From: Massospora cicadina
Taxonomy: Eukaryota; Entomophthoromycota; Entomophthoromycetes; Entomophthorales; Entomophthoraceae
Direction of reading: 5' to 3'
Assembly: GCA_022478985.1 (NCBI GenBank)
Contig: JAKSZP010000135.1
Location: forward strand, 116,064-180,063
Length of the DNA stretch: 64,000 nucleotides
The position numbers and the translations under genes are program-made. A model generated the notes under the pieces. That model ran no database searches. It was not told the origin of the DNA and was given only the letters and a program-made list of their open reading frames with translations. How positions within the stretch are numbered: position 1 is the stretch's first letter; each line of letters begins with the position of its first letter. Shown here in pieces: positions 37,421 to 47,289 of the stretch.

Positions 37421-37659
37421 TTTCTGGGAAAATGGTAACCACCAGTTTTTTGTTTTTATCTAATCCACCAGATTCTCTGGGGCATTTGTGAAAGTTGGAA
37501 GTTGTGGGGCCACCCCCTTTGCCTTTTACCTTACTTGCCCAACTGCTCCCTGATATGGGCACAAACTAATCTCCTCGGTGAGATTATCAAACTAAAGTCA
37601 GTCTTGAATTGAATTTGTTGCAAAAGTGATTGCAATGAGAAAGAAAAGTCCCTTATATT
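37421..37659. other. Short stretch without recognised features
   Basis: No motif seen. It may be the 5' end of LINE D or flanking DNA. Confidence 0.3.
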
Positions 37660-37670
37660 ATATTATAAGT

Positions 37671-37703
<33 letters not shown>

Positions 37704-37800
37704 GTTGTATGCATATATATATAGTATATTATAAATTGTACATATATATATATATTATATTATAAATTGTACATATATATATATATATTATATATATATA
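37660..37800. repeat. AT microsatellite
   Basis: Imperfect (TA)n with interspersed ATTATAAATTGTACATA units. It directly abuts the Helitron end at 37801, consistent with Helitron preference for AT targets. Confidence 0.9.
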
Positions 37801-38448
37801 CTAGCATCCAGATACCTGTGCTTTGCTATGTTGTTTATAGCTTACCAGATTTGAATCATTATTTTAGAATTTAGATTATAGATAACCACCAACCACTTGG
37901 CTAAACCCGTTGACTTATTGGTTTAACCAAATTCCACCAACCACTCAGCCAAAACCAATTGCTCTATCAAATCAACCAAAAACCACCAACCACTCATTTA
38001 AAATTAACTAAGCTATTAAATCAACCAAATAATATTAGTGTTACCTGGCATTGCTCAGGTTTAATAAATAAATGATTTGAAATGATTAAATTAGATTTTA
38101 TATCATGTTGATATCCCATTTTTCTCAGCTTGATTTTGGGTATAATTTAACAGATTATTATTTATATTAGTTTTTACATTGATAGATGGCTATTGATAAG
38201 TTAAGGAATAACTAAACCTATCAGAATCAGCTAAAAATTATGAACCATTCACCCAAAATCAATTTGACCTATAGAATCAACCTAAAACCAACCACTGCTT
38301 GGCAAAACCATTTAAACTATTTTTTTTAGTACTAGATGGTCAAAACCATTTAAACTATTGATTAACCGAATATCAACCTTCTCAATCGTAGCAATATACC
38401 AATTTCTATTAAGAAACTTATAAGTTTCACTTATTATAAAACTTTTTA
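37801..38448 (-). mobile_element. Helitron H1, 3' end on minus strand
   Basis: The minus strand ends GGTATCTGGATGCTAG followed by T, preceded by CATAGCAAAGCACAG, a hairpin-plus-CTAG terminus as in Helitrons. The body has repeated ACCAACCACT-type blocks that are the reverse complement of the GAGTGGTTGATGG blocks at 39250-39410. No replicase is present, so it is non-autonomous. Its 5' end is not certain. Confidence 0.7.
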
Positions 38449-39081
38449 TCTATATATATAAAACAAAGTCGTGTTAGTTACACCATTTATAACTCAAGAA
38501 CGGCTGGACCGATTTTTATGATTGATTTGTCAGATTTGTCTCCGCCCCGAATAGCAAAATAACTATTAAAACATGGGAAATATATATATATATATATACT
38601 CAGCACTGTAAATTCTAAGTTGCTTATAGTTTACATTTGGACCCAATCCAGACAACTACTTAATAAAGCACATTCACTCACTCACTGACTGACTGACATC
38701 TGAAACCTTCGAGTCTGATAGGTTCAATCTATTTGGGCGAGTGGGTGAAGATTGACAAATATCATTGAATAATTCACCAAATTGCTCTCCTGAAGCTAAT
38801 CAGTCAGATAAGTTTAATCTATTTGGGTGAGTGGGTGAGAATTGGCAAATATTATCTAATAATTCACTAAATTGCTCACCTGAAACTCAACAAAAATCAG
38901 TATTAGAGTTTAAGTAGATTAAGTAGGTAGGATAATCAACTCACCAGCCACGAGAGCAACAGTGGAGCTGTTAGTCTGAGTGGCTCGAGAGTAGTGCTGG
39001 CACAGCTTATAGGCTACAATGTGAGCTTATCATCTGATAAACTTTAAATACTGTAGCGAAGCATGGGTATCTGGATGTTAG
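38449..39081 (+). mobile_element. Helitron H2, complete non-autonomous copy
   Basis: The 5' end TCTATATATATAAAACAAAG follows an A. It is succeeded by CACCATTTATAACTCAAG and GGCTGGACCGATTTTTATGA, a sequence well known from Helitron 5' regions. The 3' end GTAGCGAAGCATGGG...CTGGATGTTAG matches H1, with CTAG changed to TTAG. At 633 bp it has no coding capacity. Internal blocks (CTGACATCTGAAACCTT, ATTTGGGTGAGTGGGTGA, CAACTCACCAGCCACGAG) recur in H4. Confidence 0.75.
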
Positions 39082-39508
39082 GTTTATAAATTTTAAAAAC
39101 CTGCCTAATTTGGTTCACCTAATTAATAAAATACTTTTGGCAAGTTAAGTCGAAGTTGATTTAGTAGTTTAAAAGATGTCAAGTACACAATGATTTTAAA
39201 TAAAGAGAGACGTTTCGGGTAGCAGTTTGGAGCTATTTGATTGATTCGATAGGTTTTTTTGTTTGGCCGAGTGGTTGATGGCTTTTGTTTGAATCGATAG
39301 GACACAGTTTAGCTTTGAGGGGTGATTAGTTATTGGTTGTTTTGATAATTTCAGTTAGGTTTACCTGAGTGGTTGATGGTTTTTGGTTGATTCGATTGAG
39401 CAATTAGTTTTGGCTGAGTGTTTTGTTTGTCTATAATATAAAATCTAAATTAATAGATTGAAAATCTTTAATTTTAGACACCGTAGCGAAGCACGGGTAA
39501 ACGGCTAG
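39082..39508 (+). mobile_element. Helitron H3, 3' portion
   Basis: Ends CCGTAGCGAAGCACGGG, TAAACGGCTAG followed by T: an 8-bp-class hairpin just before CTAG, the textbook Helitron 3' terminus. The body carries GAGTGGTTGATGG repeats shared with H1. The 5' boundary is unclear. A TCTATAATATAAAATC at 39430 might be a start, but it is preceded by G rather than A. Confidence 0.6.
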
Positions 39509-39649
39509 TTTTATTATAAAAATTAAAAATACGGCTTCGAGGTTCATTATGGAGCCCCTCTCATCCACCGATATCCAGAGTTTCAAGACTACATACTGTA
39601 ATTGTGGTTGGTCATCGTGCACACACACTTACTTTTATTATACTATAGA

Positions 39650-39740
39650 TAAAAATGATTACACCAGAATTTGAACAACTGACCTTTTATAAAATTTGTT
39701 TAGAGCCAAAAGCTGAGCCGTTATACTAGATTTTTTTTCT
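39650..39740 (-). repeat. SINE-like tRNA-derived piece 1 (diverged)
   Basis: On the minus strand TCTAGTATAACGGCTCAGC resembles an A box, and TTGTTCAAATTC a B box, about 45 nt apart. It resembles the piece at 39840-39945 at both boxes. Confidence 0.4.
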
Positions 39741-39839
39741 TTAAAAAAGATTCAGCAGTAGCAGGAACCATCCTGCATGTTTAACTCATACCATCAATTA
39801 ATTGATTAATGATAAGAGGGGGCGGAGGAATTTATGTTC

Positions 39840-39945
39840 GTCCTAGCCAGAACAGGTTTTGAACCTGTCACAGCATATTTACCCCACCTTAGCTTGTGGT
39901 TACAGGTGTGCGCAACTACACCCGGTTGAGCTGTTATGCTAGAGG
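39840..39945 (-). repeat. SINE-like tRNA-derived piece 2
   Basis: On the minus strand TCTAGCATAACAGCTCAACC (A-box-like) is followed by GCGCACACCTGTAACC and then ACAGGTTCAAAACCTGT. The latter is a perfect 5-bp stem with a canonical TTCAAAA T-loop, containing B box GGTTCAAAACC. Spacing exceeds that of a functional tRNA and the acceptor stem does not close, so it is a SINE-type relic rather than a tRNA gene. Confidence 0.5.
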
Positions 39946-40095
39946 AGGTGTTTTTAAAAACCAATTGGACTTTTAATTCAAAGTTTTGTTTTAAATTAAC
40001 TTGCTAATTACCCAAATGACCACTAATCGCTTAACAAAACTATTTAAACCTATCAAATCAACTGAATAACTGCTCAGCCGTAACTATATACCGAC

Positions 40096-40689
40096 TACCA
40101 TCGAAAATATATAAGATTTTCACTTACTACATATAAAACTTTTTATTTTGAAAATGAAAACTAAATTTTCCGGTGGATTATTGTATTTCATTGTAGATAC
40201 ATAAGTGTGCCAAATTTAAAACCTCTAACTAGTCTAGAAGGTAGTTAAAAATCAATCGCAAGGTTTGAACACATCCTTCATTGTGAGTTAAAGGAAAGCA
40301 ATTAAAAACATATTCACTGACGTATTGACTGACATCTGAAACCTTTGAGTCTGATAGGTTCAATCTATTTGGGTGAGTGGGTGAGAATTGGTTAATAATA
40401 TCAAAATCTGAAACTATCGAATTTGATACGCTCAATCTATTTGGGTGAGTGGGTGAGAATTAGGGAATATTGTTATCGAATAATTAACCAAATTGCTCAC
40501 CCAAAACTCAATAAAAATCAGTATTAGAGTTTAAGTAGATTAAGTAGTTAGGATAATCAACTCACCAGCCACGAGGACAACAGCGAAGCTGTTAGTTCGA
40601 GTGGCTCGAGAGCAGTGCTGGCACAGCTTATAGGGTATGTCAGTGTGAGCTTATAAATAAACCCGAGTGACGCTGGGTAACTCCGCTAG
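40096..40689 (+). mobile_element. Helitron H4, 3' portion
   Basis: Ends CCCGAGTGACGCTGGGTA, ACTCCGCTAG followed by T. The hairpin and CTAG terminus are clear. The body from 40300 on is closely similar to H2 (CTGACATCTGAAACCTTTGA, GTGAGTGGGTGAGAATT, AACAGCGAAGCTGTTAG), but the terminal hairpin differs. GTGCCAAATTTAAAACC near 40207 is typical of sequence just inside Helitron 5' ends. The 5' end itself was not located. Confidence 0.65.
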
Positions 40690-40996
40690 TACTTATATCT
40701 GCATTTAAGTGTAGAAGAATCAGATCTAAGATTTAAAGTCAATCAAAAGCGAATAGGTGGTTTGATCGAACGGGCGAATCTGAGCTACTTGATCAACTTG
40801 GCCCCAAACATCATAAAGGGTTCGAATGACGAAGCTCGAGAGCATCCCGCATAAGGAATCCATTAGAAATTGGCAGATTAAAAGCGGTAGAATATTCGAG
40901 GATTAAAGTTGTAAATTCAAGGTTCAGTACTGATTCGCTTAGTCCTTAGGATTTATTTTTACAAATTGAAACTAGAGGTATTAAAATTTCCTTCTT
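40690..40996 (+). promoter_or_regulatory. Upstream region of the UPF0652 gene
   Basis: About 300 bases between the H4 terminus and the predicted start codon. No TATA box or other named motif is distinct. The native promoter must lie here or within the Helitron. Confidence 0.3.
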
Positions 40997-43389
40997 ATGG
41001 TGAAAAGATTTTCCAAGGTGGCCTTTAAGCATTTTAGCAAACGGCCCAAGTTAACTAATTCGGAGGGGCCGATGGAAGAAGCGCCTAACCTACCCAACTC
41101 GGATCCTGAGGCCCACCGCGACGCCTTGGCCTCCATTCTCGCCCAAATTCGGATGAGAATGGTTTAGAGATAGATGCTATGGACAACGAAACGAGCGAAG
41201 GGGAGGAGCCCACTATAGACCAAGCAAACTCAGGCTTTTGTATAGAGTGCAAAGATCAAAAGGTAGTTTAGCTTATTTCTATTTTTAAATTTACCAGGCG
41301 AGCTTCTACTGTGAGCAATGCTGGAAGATTTTTGCGAAGTTTGCTTCGACATGCTTCATCGTACCGGTAGAAGGAAGCTTCACACCCATAAGCCTTTGGA
41401 ACCTTTGGCTGAAAACGACGCAACAGCCTTGAAGGACCAGCCTAACGCAGGTCCGCCCTCTCTACCAGCATCTATGGAGGAGACTGTGGTATGCGATACA
41501 ACTTAGTTCACTAGGAAGTTTTACCCTCTTTTCTTTGTTGGATCACGCTATGTTTTTTGAGAGTTGAGCTTGAAAAATTCCGCTAATAGAATTTATAGTT
41601 GGGCGCGACTGAAATCAACGATTTGGAGACTGTTATAGGTTCAGCAGACAATACAGACCCGTCTTTTGGAGAATGGATTAAGGAGAGGTAAACCAAGAAT
41701 TGGAATATCTTCTAATGAAGCTAGAGCAAAGTATATTCCGATTCGTCTCAATCAGTATGAAAGGAACAGACTGAGATTGTAAAGTGCCCTCTCATTAAAG
41801 CTAAACCAAAGCTAGACTCGAGGGAGCACTTAATGTCAGTGAATACGTTGATAAGATAGACATTCTAGCTTATGGCAATAAAACCAAGAGGATGGTTGGA
41901 CAGATTCGAGACATATGTGCGGTCCTGTCTGGCCTTATGGTATTTTAGTTGAACCAAATAATTCTAATTGTTATTTTCTAGGTCGCTTGGTAAAGCTTGT
42001 TAAATTATTCACTTTGAATATCCAGTGATTATCGACGTGGACAAGAGCTTTTTGTCGAGCGCAATTTCTCTCCGATAACGCAGAGTTCTTCCGGAGCTTA
42101 TTTGAGATCGGTCGCCGGTATAAAATCATGAACCCAGAGAGAATGCGCTCGGCTTATGGGAAGCTGATGTTTATGCTTCAGGTTGGGCGAATTTTTATCT
42201 TAGGCTAAAATATTAGGACTCGGCGCTGCCTGAAGTTCAGGAGATGTTGGGGTTCGCCTGTGTGGCGCCCATCAAAACTGTTTATAGATTCTTGCAGGAA
42301 CGCGATGGGCTCGATCTTCTTAATCACGAGTACGTAATGTTAGCCACCAAAGAGATCATTGCGGAGGGCAAGAGTCCCTCTGCCATCCAATCGGAGATTA
42401 AGCAAAAAGGAGTGGGCAATTGAAGTTATTAGTCGAAATTTTGCAACTGAAACTCTTTCGAGTGAGGACATCCGTAATTGTCTGTACTCGATTGGCGATA
42501 ACCACGCCTACCTGAGGGCCAACAGGTTAGAGCAACGTCGGAAAAAGCTGACCGTTTAGGGATCCCTGCGACTTGATGCTTAAATATCTTACGACGCACT
42601 TCTCCACCACCAGCCCAGCTGAGGCTGAGTTTACTTTAGCGATCAGAAACGGCCGTTCTGGGGCGCGACTGTCACACAGCCATGAAACCCAGTATCATTA
42701 TGTGCATCAGACCCTGACGCTTTGGCGTGAGATCTTTCATGAAATGTTCATGCTTTGGTACTATGCCGACGCCGACCTGCTTAGCTCCACCACCTCTTAC
42801 CGCTTACGTGACACCGGGCAGGGTCTCAACCGCGTTCAGGCTTGCCCCGGCGTGTCAAAGATTGCTCACCGCCTACTCCACCGAGCGCAGAAGAAGGTGG
42901 GTTACTGGGTGGGGTCCTCAGTTATCCACTTGGGCGATCATAATGTGCCGAACGCCCTTGTATTTATAGACAAATACAACCAAGTGGCGCGCATCCTTAA
43001 CCCTATCGCGCGCTGCCTTGAGTACCTTGACAACCTCGAGAACAGGCGCAAGATGCGGCCCTACGACCAAGGCTTGATCAGATATATTGAATCTACCTTC
43101 AAGAGCATAGCTTATCTTCGAAAGCTGATTTTGGCTGATTTCTTCCGCGGGGCCTTTGATGGCTCCGGTGCTGACAATTTCTTCGACGCGGGTATTTCAA
43201 TTAAGTTTAAATTTAATCTTGTACAGGTTCCTGCATCGACGGTCGTTTAACTTCGGCGTGGAACTGGTGCTCCTTGATTGAAAAGAAGTCATTCTATCCC
43301 GTTTTTCTCATGACGGTATGTTCCTTGCATGTTCGCCGCTAACTTAGTAGGGCTTCGTTGGGTTTGATGGCGAGTGGGCTGGCAACTGA
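40997..43389 (+). CDS. UPF0652 / DUF2009 family protein with B-box-like N-terminus
   Basis: The only host-type gene recognised. The N-terminal half has a zinc-binding B-box-like module: CIECKDQKASFYCEQC (from 41233), then FCEVCFDMLHRTGRRKLHTH. The DUF2009 region follows: YIPIRLNQYERNRLRL, EGALNVSEYVDKIDILAYG, YKIMNPERMRSAYGKLMFML, LSHSHETQYHYVHQTLTLW, GSSVIHLGDHNVPNAL, RGAFDGSGADNFFDAG and, at the end, GFVGFDGEWAGN. Supported introns are 41263-41297, 41779-41815, 41940-41981, 41990-42025, 42182-42216, 42526-42559, 43192-43226 and 43316-43350. Exon structure between about 41489 and 41690 is unresolved. Apparent one-base frameshifts lie near 41140, 41322, 42073 and 42404-42408. The start at 40997 is the first ATG of an open frame and is tentative. 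The family's biochemical function is unknown. Confidence 0.85.
41982..41989 (+). other. Probable 8-nt microexon of the UPF0652 gene
   Basis: GTCGCTTG lies between an intron of 42 nt (41940-41981, ends TTTTCTAG) and one of 36 nt (41990-42025, GTAAAG...CCAG). Including it gives the in-frame sequence LMVACDYRRGQELFVERNF. Leaving it out produces ATG-TGA, an immediate stop. Confidence 0.6.
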
Positions 43390-43972
43390 ATCGATCAATT
43401 CTATTCCCTTCCCAATATGTATTTTCTCCAGCGCTTGAACCTATTTCTATATGCTGTCCTCTTTGCATGAAAACTTACTTTTGCCCATCAAACCATTACA
43501 GAGATTGGGTCCAAATCATTTTTGTGCTATGTCCGAGTTTTTTATAATTATTTAATACATTCAATTTATAGTCTATCTATATGTTTGGTCGCTGATGGAT
43601 TTAAGCTAATCCGGAGGTTATTAAATTCTATAGCTGTGCGTTTCCACGCTTTTTAATCGACTTGTTTGATATCACCCTAGGCCACTGAGCGCAGCAATTG
43701 CAACTGTCCTAGCAACTTAGATTTTATAAGTTTAATATTTATATGACTTAGTTAAATTAACCTTTGATCCAACAAGAATTGGTGTTCTTTGTAGCTGATA
43801 GGGCTTAAAAATTTTCTATAAAATTTTATATTTTAGTAGCTACCAAGAGTTTGTCAAAAGTGATTTTAAATGGGTAAATTTTCATGGCCTCAAATAGCTA
43901 GCCTGGGGACTTATCATACGAATGGTTACCATTCTAAAACAAAGCATCAGATGATTCCATTCCTTGCAGGAT
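43390..43972. other. Downstream region of the UPF0652 gene
   Basis: AT-rich, with no recognised motif. It probably includes the 3' UTR. Confidence 0.4.
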
Positions 43973-44198
43973 TTTACAGGCCAATTTGCATCCATATAGG
44001 CCAATCTGTATATTTTTCATTGATTTTTGCATCTGGTACAGGCCAATTTGTATATTTTCCATTAATTTTGCATCTTTGCATATTAAAAACTATGAAAAAA
44101 TGTAAATTGGCCTGTAATAGATACAAAAATCAATGAATAATATACAAATTGGCCTGTAATGGATGCAAAAATTAATGATGATATGCGAATTGGCCTGG
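43973..44198. repeat. Fold-back element built of about 45-bp units
   Basis: Units containing ATTGGCCTGTAA followed by GATGCAAAAATCAATGA occur as reverse complements in the left arm (43973-44090) and forward in the right arm (44101-44198), two to three units per arm. Together they can form a long imperfect hairpin with a short A-rich loop (about 44085-44100). It has no coding capacity and is perhaps a MITE or fold-back transposon. Confidence 0.75.
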
Positions 44199-44339
44199 AA
44201 ACCCCTGTATTTAGAATCGTTTTTAGTACTAGTGGAGCTAACCCAAGAGATGGGGTCATCCACGCATCTTTATTTGTGTTGTGCCAAAAGGGATTATTAG
44301 ATAAAATAAAAATCCTAACATGGTGCCACAGCATTGGCC

Positions 44340-44770
44340 TAAGCATCCATATTAGAAGGGGAAGAGGGGTCAGGGGATTTTCATCTGGTGCCAGTTTCTT
44401 CAGGTGGCTGGCAAAGGCAGACAGAAAGGGGGTTGGAGCATCAGCGGTGTGGGGCAGAAGGAGAGGTGAGGATTCTCATCAATGAGGCCAGCAGTGTGCA
44501 GTGCCTCGATGTATTAAGTGAGCTGGTGTTCAGTGAAGGTGATGAGTTCAGGCACACAATTGAATGATTTGATGCATTGGCAGGTTTGAGGGTAGTTGAT
44601 GTCAAAAAGCGATGATCTTGCTACATTGACACATTCATGGCCTACTGCAAATCTGAGTTTTTTAATATCAAAATTTGCTTTATCAGAGAAATCTCTGGGG
44701 AAGTTCAGGATGGGTGTATTCTGAAAAAGTGGCTCAATCACCATATGGAGGGCTTGGTAGAGGAGGAAGT
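44340..44770 (-). pseudogene. Unrecognised coding-like fragment
   Basis: Minus-strand frame 44514-44744 reads IEPLFQNTPILNFPRDFSDK, FAVGHECVNVARSSLFDINY and CIKSFNCVPELITFTEHQLT, and continues past one stop as YIEALHTAGLIDENPHL. The composition looks protein-like and the frame resumes after the stop. I do not recognise the family. A mobile-element origin is likely from context. Confidence 0.35.
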
Positions 44771-45189
44771 TGGTGGGAGCAGTGACTGCTTTGACAGCCT
44801 TTTGATGAATGTTTTTATAAACTGAAAACCTGTTATAGGGTGATAATGGCAGTGGGGAGTCAAATTGGGTGGTTGGGTGAAGTATAAAAACCAGCTAAAG
44901 TTGGGTTTAATTCTGTAGGCTCAATCTTTGTTATCAATCCATTTAAGAGCCTCCAAAGGATTTGATATGGCCATAGAAGGGCCAGCAATAGGAGTTGGTT
45001 GGGTGGCAGATGCTAATTGGCTGTGCACTGTAAACTATGGTAAATCCACTGGTGCATGAGCCGCATTCTGCTCAGAAAAGGTTTTGCCAGTTAAGCCATG
45101 GTTGGGCAAGCAGTGGGAGCAGCACCCTCAATGGATGAGGGTGGGGGAGCAAATCAACCCCCATTCAATTTTGTTGAAACAGTGGTGGG
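44771..45189. other. Unrecognised sequence upstream of element F
   Basis: No domain or paired repeat found. Confidence 0.3.
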
Positions 45190-45660
45190 TGTCAGGATTT
45201 GAGATAATGAGTGAAATGAGATCCCTAATTCTGAATCAAGCCCTGATAAGTTGACTACTGAGCCCTTAAAATTAAAAAAGGTCCTTGAAAGCACCACTTT
45301 GAAATTAATCAGGAAGCATCACATTCAAAAGCATTAATAGAGATGCCTTCTGGAATTATACCTCCGCTTCCAGAATATAAAAAGGTGTGACTCAAATATT
45401 GCAGTCATGAGGCTGATGCAGAATATTAAGGGGCATCAAACAGGCAGCTAATCTAGAAGAATGTGAAATATCCTGATTGTATAGTGCCATGGAGGCCCAT
45501 CAGCACCATGTCCACATGCACCCTATAGATATTGATACCCATTAACTAGACAAAGTAATCTTTTACCCAAATATTTCTCTTCATTTATCTCTCCAATACT
45601 TTTACAGCTTCAAGCCCATTTTGAACCTCATAAACAGTCAAGAGAACTGTTAAGCAGACA
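45190..45660 (+). repeat. Element F LTR 1
   Basis: 471 bp, starting TGTCAGGATTTGAGAT and ending CAGACA just before a primer site. It aligns end to end with 56831-57301, also 471 bp, with many substitutions. Shared blocks include AATCAGGAAGCATCA, TGCAGTCATGAG and CCCTATAGATAT. Confidence 0.82.
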
Positions 45661-45664
45661 TAAG

Positions 45665-45682
45665 TGGTGCTCACTATAGTGG
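45665..45682 (+). promoter_or_regulatory. Element F primer-binding site 1
   Basis: TGGTGCTCACTATAGTGG, two mismatches to the element C site, four bases after LTR 1. Confidence 0.8.
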
Positions 45683-45719
45683 ACTCTGAGCAGTCCAAGT
45701 GAAAATGTCTATTATAAAA

Positions 45720-47284
45720 AATGGAGAAAAATAGAATTCAAGAGGGCTAACCTGCTGATCATTTATGAAGAATAACTTGATGGATTAACTTCTCTCAGTA
45801 TGAGGCAACCCCTCTACAGCCTGAAAACTTGGAACTTTGGGCCACCTTCCAATTCACCTTACCATCCTTTGATCATGATCAGTATCAACTCCAATATGAG
45901 AACCTCAATGAGATTATTCAACAACTATTAATATCTACTCTGTTGGAGGCTAATCCAGTCACTCCTGAGCCTCTTTGGTGCCCTCCACAATGCAAAATTT
46001 ATATATCTCAGTCCTACTACCATCCAGAGAATTGGCTTTGAGTACTGAACGCTATCTCTGAAGCTTTATCCAACCAACTATACACCTAATCCTACAGATA
46101 GCTGGTTTTTATCAACATGAAGTAGCGCAACAACTAGGGCTCACTCAACCCCTAAACTCAGATTTTGTCAATTTTTATAATGCTGCCTCTTCCTTTGTTC
46201 ATAAGAATTGAGAATCATTATCAATAACCGTCATCTGATTAATGAGGCTCATAATCAACTTCCTACGCTCAATAGTGAAATTTTAACTTATATTGAGGAT
46301 CACTTCAACAAAATGTACAACTTCTTGAGTCCACCTGGAGCCAACACCTCAATCAGATTGAGGACCATATTTGGACACTTTAGCAGTATTACCAGGAGTT
46401 AGCCTCCTGCAATATATCCTCTGGGACTAAAGGGCCAGAAGGGCCCAAAGGTCCCCGTGGGCCCCAAGGACCTCCCAGTCCCATAAGCGCCTACTCCTTG
46501 TGATCCTAACAACTCCTGGAAACAGACATTCTAATGGTGATTGCTTCTTTACAGGATCAAATATGAGATTTAGCCCAAGGATGCAAGCTCCAAGTAGATG
46601 GATTACTTCTTGATCCCAGAGTCTCAATTGATGCCTTGTTGGACGATATAGATAATTTTAGCACATTTTCCAAGCTTACCAATAATTGCATTACCCAGCT
46701 TGAACAAACTTGTGAGTTTGAAACTTTCTTAAGTAAATTTGAGAGTCAGCTGCTCCTCCAAGGTACTATAATTTAGACCTAAAGGACTAAGTCACCCTCA
46801 AAGCCTCAATTAACTCTCTAAACCAAAATTGGGATGAGCCTTAGGAGGATCTAAAAGAATAAGAAAATAATTGGATCAACAAGCCCCTCACAGCTATGAG
46901 AAAATTGAGATTTCTGAGCCTGCACTAGTTCCTGCTGTCAACACTCTTTCTACTCCTTTTGTGACTAAATTTAAGCCTAGTTTCAGAAAAAATTCACCCC
47001 ATGACAGGAAAGTATTGTCTCATTCTTGTATGCCTACAAGAGCTTGATTAAGAAGCCACTGACTGTCAGAAGGTGAAGCACATCCACTCCTGCCTGAATA
47101 GTATCACCTGAGAAATTATGGCTTCCCATATAAAGGAATGTCACACTTGGGAACAAGTCCATATGGACCTAATACAGGAGTTTGGAAGCAACCAAACCTT
47201 GGCCAATCAAAAGCAGTTATTAATACCCATTCATTTTTAACATATCAGAAAATCCTGTGGTGTTACTACTGTAATGGTCAGAAA
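45720..47284 (+). pseudogene. Element F gag, part before element E
   Basis: Begins near ATGGAGAAAAAT at 45720, equivalent to ATGGAGAATAATATC at 57362 in the second copy. The middle part resembles element C gag (FKPSFRK at about 46970-46990, then SIVSFLYAYKSL). The frame is shattered by stops. It is interrupted at 47285-47289 by the target duplication of element E, and the rest continues at 55182. Confidence 0.7.
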
Positions 47285-47289
47285 GTCCC

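Noticed and set aside
38640..38900. CRISPR-like array from the repeated GTGAGTGGGTGA blocks
   Set aside because: Only two irregularly spaced repeats occur per copy, inside a Helitron body in a eukaryotic window.
39430..39508. A 79-bp mini-Helitron
   Set aside because: The candidate 5' TC is preceded by G rather than A, and no second copy is visible, so the boundary is not supported.
39840..39945. Functional tRNA gene
   Set aside because: The T-arm is perfect, but the acceptor stem does not close and the A-to-B box distance and anticodon arm are abnormal.
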